A stretch of 15,556 bases of DNA from NCBI GenBank assembly GCA_900769765.1, contig CAAGHW010000091.1:1-15556 (forward strand). Reading direction: 5' to 3'. Position 1 is the stretch's first letter; every line of letters starts with the position of its first letter. Shown piece by piece: positions 6,543 through 13,673 of this stretch. The notes under the pieces are model-generated. The model saw nothing but the letters and a program-made list of their open reading frames with translations. It ran no database searches and was not told the DNA's origin. The translations under genes and the position numbers were made by a program. This stretch comes from Bacteroidaceae bacterium. Its GTDB lineage: Bacteria; Bacteroidota; Bacteroidia; Bacteroidales; Bacteroidaceae.

Positions 6543-7982
6543 TTATCGTTCATTCGACAATTTCGAAGGTATGACATACGTTTTGTTAAGCATACGATGG
6601 GTAACCACCACTTTTACCCCGAACTTTTCAGCCACATGACTTGCGATATGTTCAGCACTATACACCGAGCGATGCTGACCGCCTGTACATCCACAACACA
6701 CCTGCACATGCGTGAAACCACGTTCAAGATATGTTTTAACCATATCGTCAACCATTGAATAGGCATTATCCAAGAAATCCGCGATATTACTATTTTCTTC
6801 CAGGAACTTTATCACAGGTTCATCCATTCCTGTAAGTTTCTTATACGGCTCATAACGTCCCGGATTGTGTATAGCACGGCAATCAAAGACAAAACCGCCA
6901 CCATTGCCCGATGTATCATCGGGAATACCACGTCTATAAGAGAAGCTCATCACATCAACCGTCAGTTCCTTCAGTTCGGAACGCGCAAACATTGGCAGCA
7001 CCGAAATCTTCTCCACAAGAGCATATATATAAGGAAAATCGGTAACAAACCTTGCCAACTGCTCTTTCAACTGCACGACAGCTTTGGGAATAATCTCCAC
7101 AAAAGCCTTCTTACGTTCAAAAAGACCACGATAGCCGTATGCGCCAAGATTCTGCAACAGACGGAACACACGGAACAACGACAGCCGTTCAACAAACTCT
7201 GCGCGGGAAACAGTCTTATATTCGGCGAGCGATGCAAGATAGGCATCAATCATCTTCTCTACCACATCATCGGTATAGCAAGCTCTTGCCTGACCAACAA
7301 ACGAAGCCACATCGTAGTACACAGGACCCTTCCGGCCACCCTGGAAATCAATAAAGTAAGGCTTGCCGAGATGCATCATGACATTACGCGACTGAAAATC
7401 GCGATACATAAAGACATCATCATTGTCTGACAACAACAAGGCCGTCAGTTTCTCGAATTCATCTTCAAGACGACTCTCGTCTAATTCCACACCGACACCT
7501 TTCAGGAAACAATATTTAAAGTAGTTGAGATCCCATTTTATCACACGTTCATCAAAAGCACTCACCGGATAGCAGAGAGAGAAATCAAAAGAACGGGGCA
7601 CTTTATACTGGATATGCGGCAATGCGGACATCACCTCACAAAGCACATCCACATCACTTTGGCCGAAACAGCCGTTTTCACGCGCCATCTTCAACGAGTC
7701 GAACAATGTCGTATCGCCGAGATCTTGCTGCAGATAGCGCAATCCGTCATCCGACACTGCAAGCACCCCGGGCACAGCGATACCATTCTCAGCAAAAGCC
7801 TTAGCCAAAGCCACGAAAGCCCTATTCTCTTCCACCGATGTTCCCACCACCCCTATCACAGAGGTATCACATCCGCACAATCTGTAATACACACGGTTAG
7901 ACCCCGCGCCGCTCAATTTGGTAACCGACAATGGTTCGCCACCGAACCTATCGACATATAAAGATTTTAAGACCTCACTCAT
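6543..7982 (-). CDS. Fusion of an AmgK-like phosphotransferase domain with a RapZ C-terminal domain
   Basis: A 479-residue two-domain protein. Residues 1 to about 325 are an APH/choline-kinase fold: nucleotide loop LSGAGSNRVYYRL (23-35), catalytic loop YRDFQSRNVM (193-202, Asp195 and Asn200), metal-binding IDFQGG (211-216, Asp212) and GPVYYDVASF. This pattern most resembles AmgK, the anomeric MurNAc/GlcNAc kinase of cell-wall recycling. The usual HRD histidine is Tyr193. Residues about 340-465 match the C-terminal half of RapZ: SFSYRRGIPDD (346-356), FDCRAIHNPGRY (366-377), LTGMDEPV (383-390), CCGCTGGQHRSVYSAEHI (429-446) and a later HR (462-463). In E. coli RapZ that domain binds glucosamine-6-phosphate and regulatory RNA. 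The RapZ P-loop kinase domain is absent; the APH domain takes its place. The ATG at 7982 is preferred over an in-frame TTG at 7988. It has its own promoter. No MurU-like gene adjoins it here. Substrate and role are unproven. Confidence 0.85.
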   Translation of the reverse strand: MSEVLKSLYVDRFGGEPLSVTKLSGAGSNRVYYRLCGCDTSVIGVVGTSVEENRAFVALAKAFAENGIAVPGVLAVSDDGLRYLQQDLGDTTLFDSLKMARENGCFGQSDVDVLCEVMSALPHIQYKVPRSFDFSLCYPVSAFDERVIKWDLNYFKYCFLKGVGVELDESRLEDEFEKLTALLLSDNDDVFMYRDFQSRNVMMHLGKPYFIDFQGGRKGPVYYDVASFVGQARACYTDDVVEKMIDAYLASLAEYKTVSRAEFVERLSLFRVFRLLQNLGAYGYRGLFERKKAFVEIIPKAVVQLKEQLARFVTDFPYIYALVEKISVLPMFARSELKELTVDVMSFSYRRGIPDDTSGNGGGFVFDCRAIHNPGRYEPYKKLTGMDEPVIKFLEENSNIADFLDNAYSMVDDMVKTYLERGFTHVQVCCGCTGGQHRSVYSAEHIASHVAEKFGVKVVVTHRMLNKTYVIPSKLSNER

Positions 7983-8004
7983 AATCAATATTTTCTAACG
8001 GACG

Positions 8005-8036
8005 CGAAGATAACAAAACCTTGCATATAAATCAAA
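8005..8036 (-). promoter_or_regulatory. Promoter of the phosphotransferase-RapZ gene
   Basis: Minus-strand TTTG (8033-8036), then 20 nt, then TATCTTCG (8005-8012), one mismatch from TAnnTTTG. The spacing equals that of the ileS promoter. Transcription should begin near 7999, with a leader of about 17 nt. The TTTG is formed by the end of the T tract of the preceding gene's terminator. Confidence 0.7.
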
Positions 8037-8073
8037 AAGCGGATGCACCAAATAACCCGATGCATCCGCTTTT
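8033..8073 (-). terminator. Intrinsic terminator of the secreted-protein gene
   Basis: A perfect 13-bp inverted repeat (8035-8047 with 8061-8073, sequence AAAAGCGGATGCA and its complement) around a 13-nt loop, starting 15 nt beyond the stop codon at 8089-8091. On the minus strand the stem ends in a run of T, as expected of a rho-independent terminator. It abuts the promoter of the next gene. Confidence 0.85.
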
Positions 8074-8088
8074 CTATTCAGAAGTCAT

Positions 8089-10458
8089 TTATTTCTTGAT
8101 AAAGACCTTTTTACCATTGATGATATATATACCGGTCTTGGTTATCTCATCGAGCTTGCGACCCTGCAAGTCGTAGATACCCTCGAATGCTGGGTTCATC
8201 TCTTCCTCAACCTCGTCGATATCGGTTGGAGCATCAGGATCTACAACCTCAATCATAAAGTCAACAATCTGACCGCCGTTAGCCATAAAGTCACCGAACT
8301 TACCGTCGTTGTCACCGGCCGGGTCAATATTACACCAGTCGATCTTCACACGCATTCTGTAAACACCAGGCTCCTCAGGCATTACAAAACTTGGGAGTTC
8401 AACAGTACTGCGGGCATCTCCGGTCAATGTTCTACCGGCACTGTTCTTTCCGCTATTGTCACTTGTTCCACCATTGTTATAGAATGAATAGCTCATAAGG
8501 TCACCTTTTGGAGTATATCCATCGGCTGCAATACCTGCTGTAAAGCCATCCTCGTCAGCATCAATATATACATAAGAATGTATCCAAGAAGCTTCACCAA
8601 TATTGACTGATACGGTAACCTCTTCACCAACAGCAGCCTTCATGGTAACAGTTTCGGTGTAATCATTGTAACACATACGAGCTGAATTGTCAACAGTGAG
8701 AGCATTAGCAGCCTCATCGCTGTACTCGGCACTTGACAAACCAATAGAATTTATATAACGGTTTGTATGTACAGTAGTTTTAACACCGTCAAATCTTGGA
8801 GCATAATCTACGGCACCACCAACCTCTGGCTCTTCAGGCTCTGGTTCCGGCTCCGGCTCAACAACCTCACCGATTGTTACGTTAGGATTCTCGATAAGCA
8901 CCCATGCTGCACCCGCATCATCATTGCTCCAAACCGAGAGAGGAGCATCCAACTGAGGAGCCGCACACATATAGCCAAGATTTGCATTAGCGTGGCTCGG
9001 ATTAGCATTGAATGCGAACTTGCCACCACTCAACTCAGCCACCGACAATGAAATAGGAGTTGACGAGAATGAGCAATATTTCAAATTACTGTCATACTCA
9101 TATCGAGGTGTATTCAAATACATTTCAGCACCCACGTTATACAACTGATACTTGTCGCCGTCCTTGATTACCTGCCAGCAGCTGTTTGCCGATGTAATGT
9201 CAACAGCTGTAGAGTAAGCCGCATTGCTCAAAGTGTGACCGCTGTCACCTCTCATGCCGGCAACCCAAACCTTATCACCATGTCCGCTCTCATAGATTGC
9301 GTATGCTGTAAAGTGTTCGTTATAGAGAACGTATGTCTTGTTTGCATCGGCATCCGCAAGATTATACAATCTTTCGCCAAGAGGCTTAGGACCTTCAGGA
9401 ACAACAACCTCGGAATTCTCATCAAACACAACGGTATAGACATGCTTGTTGTTGCTGTTTACCGAGAAGTCATCACCCTTGATTGTAATAGTCAAAGTAT
9501 TTGATGTAGCCTCAAAGCTTTTCTCTATTCTGGCACCCTTACCGTTTGAAGAAACCTCAAGCTTGCTCTCATCGTAAGCAGCAGGAATTGTGTAAGAAGT
9601 TTTGCCGTTTGAGAAATAGTTCACACCGTTGAACTTCAACGAAGCAAGTTCTGAATAATATACAAACTGTACATTGTCAGCCTCAAGCACGCTACCATGC
9701 TTTATATTTCCACGAGTCCAATAGTCACCGCTTGAAAGAATCACATTCATCTTTTCAGGTGTCTCGTCATAGTTATAGTTCAAAGGAATGATAATCTCTT
9801 CCCAACCGTTTGTAGAAGCGAATGCATAGTCACAGCTTGCAATGCGCTTTCCCTCCTGCACCAAACCTGTTGCCTTACCCATAATGGCACGGTCTGTATC
9901 ATCCTTGGTATCATTCGAAGCAGAAGATGTAATATTCTGTTTATATGTACCGGTCCAGGTATAGACGATGATATGAGCCAATTCACCTGTACCGCCACTA
10001 CGGTTGAACATACCCTTGATGGCATCGGGACGACCTGTCAATTCACGGCCACCATATACACCGCCATCACAGCTAGAAACAGTTGAGATAGCATATACCC
10101 AAGGAGTTGCAAAGCTGATAAAACCGGGAGCAGTTGCACCTATTCCCATAACCTTGACATCCTTATTGGTCATCTTGACAGCATTACCGCCATTATACGA
10201 CGAAGCCTCAATAAGTGTCTCTTTCTTTTCCTGAAAAACCTTCTGGTTAACACTTGAACCCTCCCAATCTGCTGGTTCATCACCGGGACGCTGGCGCATA
10301 CCCAAAGCTTTACTACCACCGTTCAAAGAACCGTCCGATGACTGGTACGTACTTCCACAACTTCCTTTCCAATTCTCGAAACCCGAGTTTGGAATGTAAT
10401 ATTGCGCTTGTGCAAACGCAAACGAAACTAAAAATAAAAGAGTAAAGATTTTCCTCAT
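8089..10458 (-). CDS. Secreted multidomain protein: PCMD-like, lectin-like, GEVED-like and C-terminal sorting tail
   Basis: A 789-residue exported protein. The signal peptide MRKIFTLLFLVSFAFAQA precedes QYYIPNSGFENWKG. Residues about 20-290 resemble the PCMD (putative carbohydrate metabolism) fold, with GFENW near the start and MNVILSSGDYWTRG...VLEADNVQF near the end. A short beta-sandwich repeat (about 280-355) follows. Residues about 365-540 contain YNLADADANKTYVLYNEHFTAY, CWQVIKDGDKYQLYNVG and AAWVLIENP, reminiscent of ricin-like trefoil modules. A Pro/Glu linker (PEPEPEPEEPE) leads to a GEVED-like domain with YIDADEDGFTAG and a final IVDFMIEV. The last residues, IYDLQGRKLDEITKTGIYIINGKKVFIKK, look like the tail of Prevotella-type secreted proteins, possibly a type IX secretion (type A-like) sorting signal. 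Surface display and glycan binding are inferences; no catalytic site is evident. It is monocistronic, with its own terminator. Confidence 0.75.
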   Translation of the reverse strand: MRKIFTLLFLVSFAFAQAQYYIPNSGFENWKGSCGSTYQSSDGSLNGGSKALGMRQRPGDEPADWEGSSVNQKVFQEKKETLIEASSYNGGNAVKMTNKDVKVMGIGATAPGFISFATPWVYAISTVSSCDGGVYGGRELTGRPDAIKGMFNRSGGTGELAHIIVYTWTGTYKQNITSSASNDTKDDTDRAIMGKATGLVQEGKRIASCDYAFASTNGWEEIIIPLNYNYDETPEKMNVILSSGDYWTRGNIKHGSVLEADNVQFVYYSELASLKFNGVNYFSNGKTSYTIPAAYDESKLEVSSNGKGARIEKSFEATSNTLTITIKGDDFSVNSNNKHVYTVVFDENSEVVVPEGPKPLGERLYNLADADANKTYVLYNEHFTAYAIYESGHGDKVWVAGMRGDSGHTLSNAAYSTAVDITSANSCWQVIKDGDKYQLYNVGAEMYLNTPRYEYDSNLKYCSFSSTPISLSVAELSGGKFAFNANPSHANANLGYMCAAPQLDAPLSVWSNDDAGAAWVLIENPNVTIGEVVEPEPEPEPEEPEVGGAVDYAPRFDGVKTTVHTNRYINSIGLSSAEYSDEAANALTVDNSARMCYNDYTETVTMKAAVGEEVTVSVNIGEASWIHSYVYIDADEDGFTAGIAADGYTPKGDLMSYSFYNNGGTSDNSGKNSAGRTLTGDARSTVELPSFVMPEEPGVYRMRVKIDWCNIDPAGDNDGKFGDFMANGGQIVDFMIEVVDPDAPTDIDEVEEEMNPAFEGIYDLQGRKLDEITKTGIYIINGKKVFIKK
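8824..8862 (-). repeat. Pro-Glu repeat encoding the interdomain linker
   Basis: A degenerate hexanucleotide repeat (units such as GAGCCG and GAACCA on the minus strand) encodes alternating Glu-Pro residues at about position 533-546 of the secreted protein. It separates the lectin-like part from the GEVED-like part. Such rigid linkers are common between domains of exported proteins, and the repeat could vary in length between strains. Confidence 0.6.
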
Positions 10459-10544
10459 AATAATATGATTTATAATTAATTTATCATAATAATAAATGGA
10501 TTGGCATTATAGGAATCCGCAACCCAAATTCCCCGAAATTGCAC

Positions 10545-10568
10545 TTTTTGCAAATTCGGATGCAAAAA
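10545..10568. repeat. Inverted repeat TTTTTGCA-N8-TGCAAAAA
   Basis: Two perfect 8-bp arms (10545-10552 and 10561-10568) flank an 8-nt spacer. The size and symmetry suit a dimeric regulator, and the site overlaps a candidate -7 element. It could also be a chance product of AT-rich DNA. No regulator gene adjoins it. Confidence 0.45.
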
Positions 10569-10570
10569 TA
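10563..10570 (-). promoter_or_regulatory. Putative -7 element for the secreted-protein gene
   Basis: Minus-strand TATTTTTG matches TAnnTTTG, but the region is very AT-rich and no TTTG is present about 20 nt upstream. If used, the leader would be about 100 nt. The element overlaps the right arm of the inverted repeat 10545-10568, so a repressor bound there could block it. Confidence 0.35.
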
Positions 10571-10590
10571 ATTCAAGCAAATGAAATCTT

Positions 10591-10610
10591 AAAATAATAA
10601 TTATTATTTT
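10591..10610. repeat. Perfect 20-bp AT palindrome
   Basis: AAAATAATAATTATTATTTT is identical to its own reverse complement and consists only of A and T. It lies 23 bp from the inverted repeat at 10545-10568, in the same divergent region. It may be an operator, a bending or melting element, or a chance feature of AT-rich DNA. Confidence 0.45.
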
Positions 10611-10788
10611 TACAATTTTGTAACATTTTTCAAACTTTTAAGTGCAAAAAAAGGACAAGTCCGGTACAAAAAGCCACAATCCATTGACTTGTAAAATCTT
10701 TTTGTCAAAGATTACCATTAAAAACAAACTTTTTTCTTTTATATTCAAAAAAACGCTTACATTTCTTCATTTTTTAAAACAAAGATAT

Positions 10789-10796
10789 TACCTTTG
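10789..10796 (+). promoter_or_regulatory. Putative -7 element for glutamate dehydrogenase
   Basis: TACCTTTG fits TAnnTTTG exactly. The -33 region lacks TTTG (the nearest is TTTC, 23 nt away). Transcription would start near 10803 and give a leader of about 58 nt that becomes A-rich just before the ATG at 10861, as is usual for well-expressed Bacteroidetes genes without a Shine-Dalgarno site. Confidence 0.6.
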
Positions 10797-10860
10797 TATT
10801 CGACAAGAAACGGCGCATAGCCAAACCCATACTAAAACAAACAAAAACATATATATAAAA

Positions 10861-12195
10861 ATGAAAGTAGAAACAACGCTTGAGAGTCTCAAGAAAAGAT
10901 TCCCCAATGAGCCTGAATATTTCCAGGCAGTAGAAGAGGTACTCCACTCTATTGAAGAGGAGTACAACAAACACCCCGAATTCGAGGCAAACAACCTTAT
11001 TGAAAGATTGTGTATTCCCGACCGCATTTTCACATTCCGCGTAACTTGGGTTGACGACAACGGCAATGTACAGGTAAATACAGGCTACCGCGTACAGCAC
11101 AACAATGCCATTGGACCTTACAAAGGCGGTATCCGTTTTCACCCATCGGTAAACGTGGGCATCCTCAAATACCTTGCTTTTGAACAGACATTCAAGAACT
11201 CCCTTACCACATTGCCTATGGGTGGCGGTAAAGGAGGTTCCGATTTCAACCCTAAAGGCAAGAGCGACAGAGAAGTAATGCGTTTCTGCCAGGCTTTCAT
11301 CACCGAGCTATGGCGTCACATTGGCCCTGAGATGGATGTTCCTGCCGGCGACATAGGCGTAGGTGCCCGCGAGGTAGGTTACATGTTCGGTATGTACAAG
11401 AAACTTACACGCGAATTCAACGGAGTCTTCACCGGTAAAGGATTGGAGTTCGGCGGTTCACTCATACGCCCCGAAGCTACAGGATACGGCAACATCTACT
11501 TCCTTCAGGAGATGTTGAAGACACGCGGTCTCGACATAGCAGGCAAGACCTGTCTTGTATCAGGTTCAGGAAATGTTGCACAGTACACCGTTGAAAAGAT
11601 TATCCAACTCGGCGGCAAACCTGTAACTATGAGCGATTCAAACGGTTACATCTATGACCCCGAGGGTATCGACCGCGAGAAACTCGATTTCATAATGGAA
11701 TTGAAGAACGTACGTCGCGGACGTATTAAGGAGTATGCCGACAAATACGGTTGCAAATATGTTGAGAACGCACGTCCATGGTGCGAGAAGGGTGACATAG
11801 CACTCCCTTCTGCCACACAGAACGAAATCAACGGCGACGATGCAAAGACACTTGTAGCAAACGGTGTAATCGCAGTTTCCGAGGGCGCAAACATGCCATC
11901 AACACCTGAGGCTATCCACACATTCCAGGCAGCAAAGATTCTCTATGCGCCGGGCAAGGCTTCAAACGCTGGTGGTGTATCGGTATCAGGTCTTGAGATG
12001 AGCCAGAACTCAGGCAAGATCAACTGGAGCAGCGAAAAGGTTGACCAGATGCTTCATGAAATCATGCACAACATCCACGAGTCTTGCGTCAAGTACGGCA
12101 AATGCGAAGACGGATACATCGACTACGTCAAGGGTGCAAATGTTGCAGGCTTCCTGAAAGTGGCAAAAGCAATGATGGCACAAGGCGTTGTATAA
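10861..12195 (+). CDS. gdhA: Glutamate dehydrogenase, hexameric (probably NADP-dependent)
   Basis: Interconverts 2-oxoglutarate plus ammonia and glutamate, a main ammonia-assimilation route in gut Bacteroidales. The 444-residue product matches the small hexameric GDH family in length. Seen in order: GYRVQHNNAIGPYKGGIRFH (75-94, substrate lysines), FKNSLTTLPMGGGKGGSDF (111-129, with the catalytic-loop Lys124), PAGDIGVGAREVGYMFG (161-177, Asp164), the Rossmann motif GSGNVA (235-240) and SDSNG (258-262) at the cofactor ribose site. The last suggests NADP but does not prove it. The ATG at 10861 is chosen because the family starts here; the frame stays open to 10642, but that stretch translates into low-complexity Lys/Phe-rich sequence and lies mostly upstream of the predicted transcription start. 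Codon choice looks optimised for strong expression, and a 20-bp terminator follows, so it is probably monocistronic. Confidence 0.97.
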   Translation: MKVETTLESLKKRFPNEPEYFQAVEEVLHSIEEEYNKHPEFEANNLIERLCIPDRIFTFRVTWVDDNGNVQVNTGYRVQHNNAIGPYKGGIRFHPSVNVGILKYLAFEQTFKNSLTTLPMGGGKGGSDFNPKGKSDREVMRFCQAFITELWRHIGPEMDVPAGDIGVGAREVGYMFGMYKKLTREFNGVFTGKGLEFGGSLIRPEATGYGNIYFLQEMLKTRGLDIAGKTCLVSGSGNVAQYTVEKIIQLGGKPVTMSDSNGYIYDPEGIDREKLDFIMELKNVRRGRIKEYADKYGCKYVENARPWCEKGDIALPSATQNEINGDDAKTLVANGVIAVSEGANMPSTPEAIHTFQAAKILYAPGKASNAGGVSVSGLEMSQNSGKINWSSEKVDQMLHEIMHNIHESCVKYGKCEDGYIDYVKGANVAGFLKVAKAMMAQGVV

Positions 12196-12212
12196 GAAAC
12201 ACGTTTGCTCAC

Positions 12213-12256
12213 ATAAAAACAAAAAACCTCGCGTTTGCGAGGTTTTTTGTTTTTAT
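12213..12256 (+). terminator. Strong intrinsic terminator after glutamate dehydrogenase
   Basis: A perfect 20-bp stem (12213-12232 with 12237-12256) with a GTTT tetraloop has a GC-rich core, CCTCGC/GCGAGG, and A and T tracts on the two sides. It begins 17 nt after the stop. The symmetric A/T flanks would let it work in both directions. It runs almost up to the promoter of the AmpG-like gene. Confidence 0.92.
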
Positions 12257-12261
12257 ATATT

Positions 12262-12269
12262 TACCTTCG
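12262..12269 (+). promoter_or_regulatory. Putative -7 element of the AmpG-like gene, implying a leaderless mRNA
   Basis: TACCTTCG is one mismatch from TAnnTTTG and ends only 4 nt before the ATG at 12274. Initiation four to seven nt downstream would fall at or beside the start codon. No TTTG occurs at 20 nt; the closest is in the terminator loop (12234-12237), 24 nt away. Confidence 0.45.
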
Positions 12270-12273
12270 CGGA

Positions 12274-13563
12274 ATGAAAACAGACACAACACAAAAGAGC
12301 GCCGGCGCATGGCTGTGGATTCCCACACTCTATTTCGCATCAGGACTACCCTACCATGCCATAACATCCATCTCGGACATAATGTACAAGGACATGGGCA
12401 TAGACAATGCCACCATAGCCTTATACACAAGCATCCTCCTTATTCCATGGACCATAAAACCGCTATGGAGCCCGTTCGTAGAGATGATCAGCACACGCCG
12501 CAAATGGACACTATACTCACAGATAGCACTTGCCGCCTGCTTCTCCATCGTAGCCCTGTCAATTCCCGCATCGGGATTCTTGACGCTCACGCTATGCGCT
12601 TTTATGATAGGCGCATTCGTCTCGTCCACGCACGACATTGCTCTTGACGGATTCTACATCTTAGGCCTAACACAGGAAAAGCAATCCTTTTTCTCAGGTA
12701 TAAGAAACACATTCTACCGCATTGCCACAGTTTTCAGCTCCGGTATACTCGTAATGCTTGCAAACAGACTCGCCAACCATTTCGGGGACAACAGGCTTGC
12801 ATGGAGCGCAACATTCATCACCACGGCAATAATAATGGCAGCACTCTTTCTCTACCACAGGAAAGCACTGCCACAGCCCAAAGAGGACATATCCCGTAAC
12901 CCCAAAAATATCAGCGGCATATTCGAGAGCTTTGGCGATATCATAAAAAGCTATTTCACAAAACCGGGTATAACAAGCACAATAATATTCCTGTTGCTGT
13001 TCCGTTTCCCCGAAGCACAATTGGGCAAGATAGGCAAACTGTTCCTTATGGACAGCAACGAAGCGGGTGGCCTTGCCCTCACCCTGGGTGAAATAGGTTT
13101 TGTCAATGGCGTAATAGGCATCATAGGACTCATTGCAGGAGGAATAGCAGGAGGAATATGCATATCGCGCAAAGGACTCAAATACTGGCTTTGGCCCATG
13201 GTGATCGCAATATCCTTGCCCGACATCGTATATGTATATATGAGCATGGCCATGCCGACCGAAATAAACATCATCGGCAGCTGCATCTTCATAGAGCAGT
13301 TAGGCTATGGATTCGGCTTCACAGCCTATACCTTATATATGATATATTTCGCACAGGGCAAATACCCGACAGCGCATTTTGCCATATCTACAGCATTCAT
13401 GTCACTCGGAATGATGTTGCCGGGAATGATTTCGGGCAAGATTCAAGAATGGTTGGGATACGAGAATTTCTTCATTTGGGTGATGATTTGCACCGTCATA
13501 ACATTCGCGGTGTCCGCTTTAATAAAGATAGACGCCCAATTCGGCAGGAAACATACTGATTGA
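12274..13563 (+). CDS. AmpG-like MFS permease (muropeptide or amino-sugar transporter)
   Basis: A 429-residue inner-membrane protein with about 12 hydrophobic segments, belonging to the major facilitator superfamily. It resembles the AmpG group, which imports anhydro-muropeptides for peptidoglycan recycling. Signature stretches are WIPTLYFASGLPYHAI near the N-terminus, ILLIPWTIKPLWSPFVEMI and THDIALDGFYI, all with counterparts in AmpG-type permeases. A hydrophilic loop near residues 200-235 separates the two six-helix halves. The ATG at 12274 is the start because homologues begin just before the WIPTLYF helix; the frame upstream runs back only into the terminator hairpin. It is followed after 110 nt by a BadF-type sugar kinase, supporting a role in cell-wall sugar salvage. 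Substrate is inferred; other MFS sugar or peptide carriers remain possible. Confidence 0.8.
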   Translation: MKTDTTQKSAGAWLWIPTLYFASGLPYHAITSISDIMYKDMGIDNATIALYTSILLIPWTIKPLWSPFVEMISTRRKWTLYSQIALAACFSIVALSIPASGFLTLTLCAFMIGAFVSSTHDIALDGFYILGLTQEKQSFFSGIRNTFYRIATVFSSGILVMLANRLANHFGDNRLAWSATFITTAIIMAALFLYHRKALPQPKEDISRNPKNISGIFESFGDIIKSYFTKPGITSTIIFLLLFRFPEAQLGKIGKLFLMDSNEAGGLALTLGEIGFVNGVIGIIGLIAGGIAGGICISRKGLKYWLWPMVIAISLPDIVYVYMSMAMPTEINIIGSCIFIEQLGYGFGFTAYTLYMIYFAQGKYPTAHFAISTAFMSLGMMLPGMISGKIQEWLGYENFFIWVMICTVITFAVSALIKIDAQFGRKHTD

Positions 13564-13643
13564 AAATCATTTTCGGAAACTGCACTTTACACAAGATTGA
13601 TATATTTTAACAAGATTTTTTAACAGCTTCTGATTTTTTAGAG

Positions 13644-13651
13644 TATCTTTA
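13644..13651 (+). promoter_or_regulatory. Weak putative -7 element for the BadF-type kinase
   Basis: TATCTTTA differs from TAnnTTTG only at the last base and lies 22 nt before the ATG at 13674. No TTTG is found at the -33 position. The 110-nt gap between permease and kinase has no convincing terminator, so the two could also be co-transcribed. Confidence 0.35.
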
Positions 13652-13673
13652 CCGAATATTTGATCAATTGACA

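Larger units (their letters stand above)
10459..10860. other. AT-rich divergent intergenic region
   Basis: About 400 bases between the divergent secreted-protein and glutamate dehydrogenase genes. It holds -7 elements for both genes, an 8-bp inverted repeat at 10545-10568, a 20-bp palindrome at 10591-10610, a weaker 7-bp inverted repeat (10655-10661 with 10686-10692) and the A-rich leader of the dehydrogenase gene. No tRNA, small protein gene or known riboswitch could be recognised. Confidence 0.7.

Noticed and set aside
10655..10692. 7-bp inverted repeat ACAAGTC/GACTTGT upstream of glutamate dehydrogenase as a riboswitch or terminator
   Set aside because: The stem is short, the spacer is 24 nt, it lies upstream of the predicted start of transcription, and no known riboswitch core is visible.
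10642..10860. N-terminal extension of glutamate dehydrogenase by 73 codons
   Set aside because: The translation is low-complexity and rich in Lys, Phe and Thr; it lies mostly upstream of the predicted transcription start, and the family begins at the ATG at 10861.
12235..12273. Upstream TTG start for the AmpG-like permease
   Set aside because: It would start in the loop and right arm of the dehydrogenase terminator hairpin; the ATG at 12274 matches where homologues start.
12084..12647. Open frame of 187 codons overlapping the dehydrogenase 3' end and the permease start
   Set aside because: It crosses the 20-bp terminator and overlaps two well-supported genes in another frame; the translation is rich in His, Arg and Cys and resembles no protein family.
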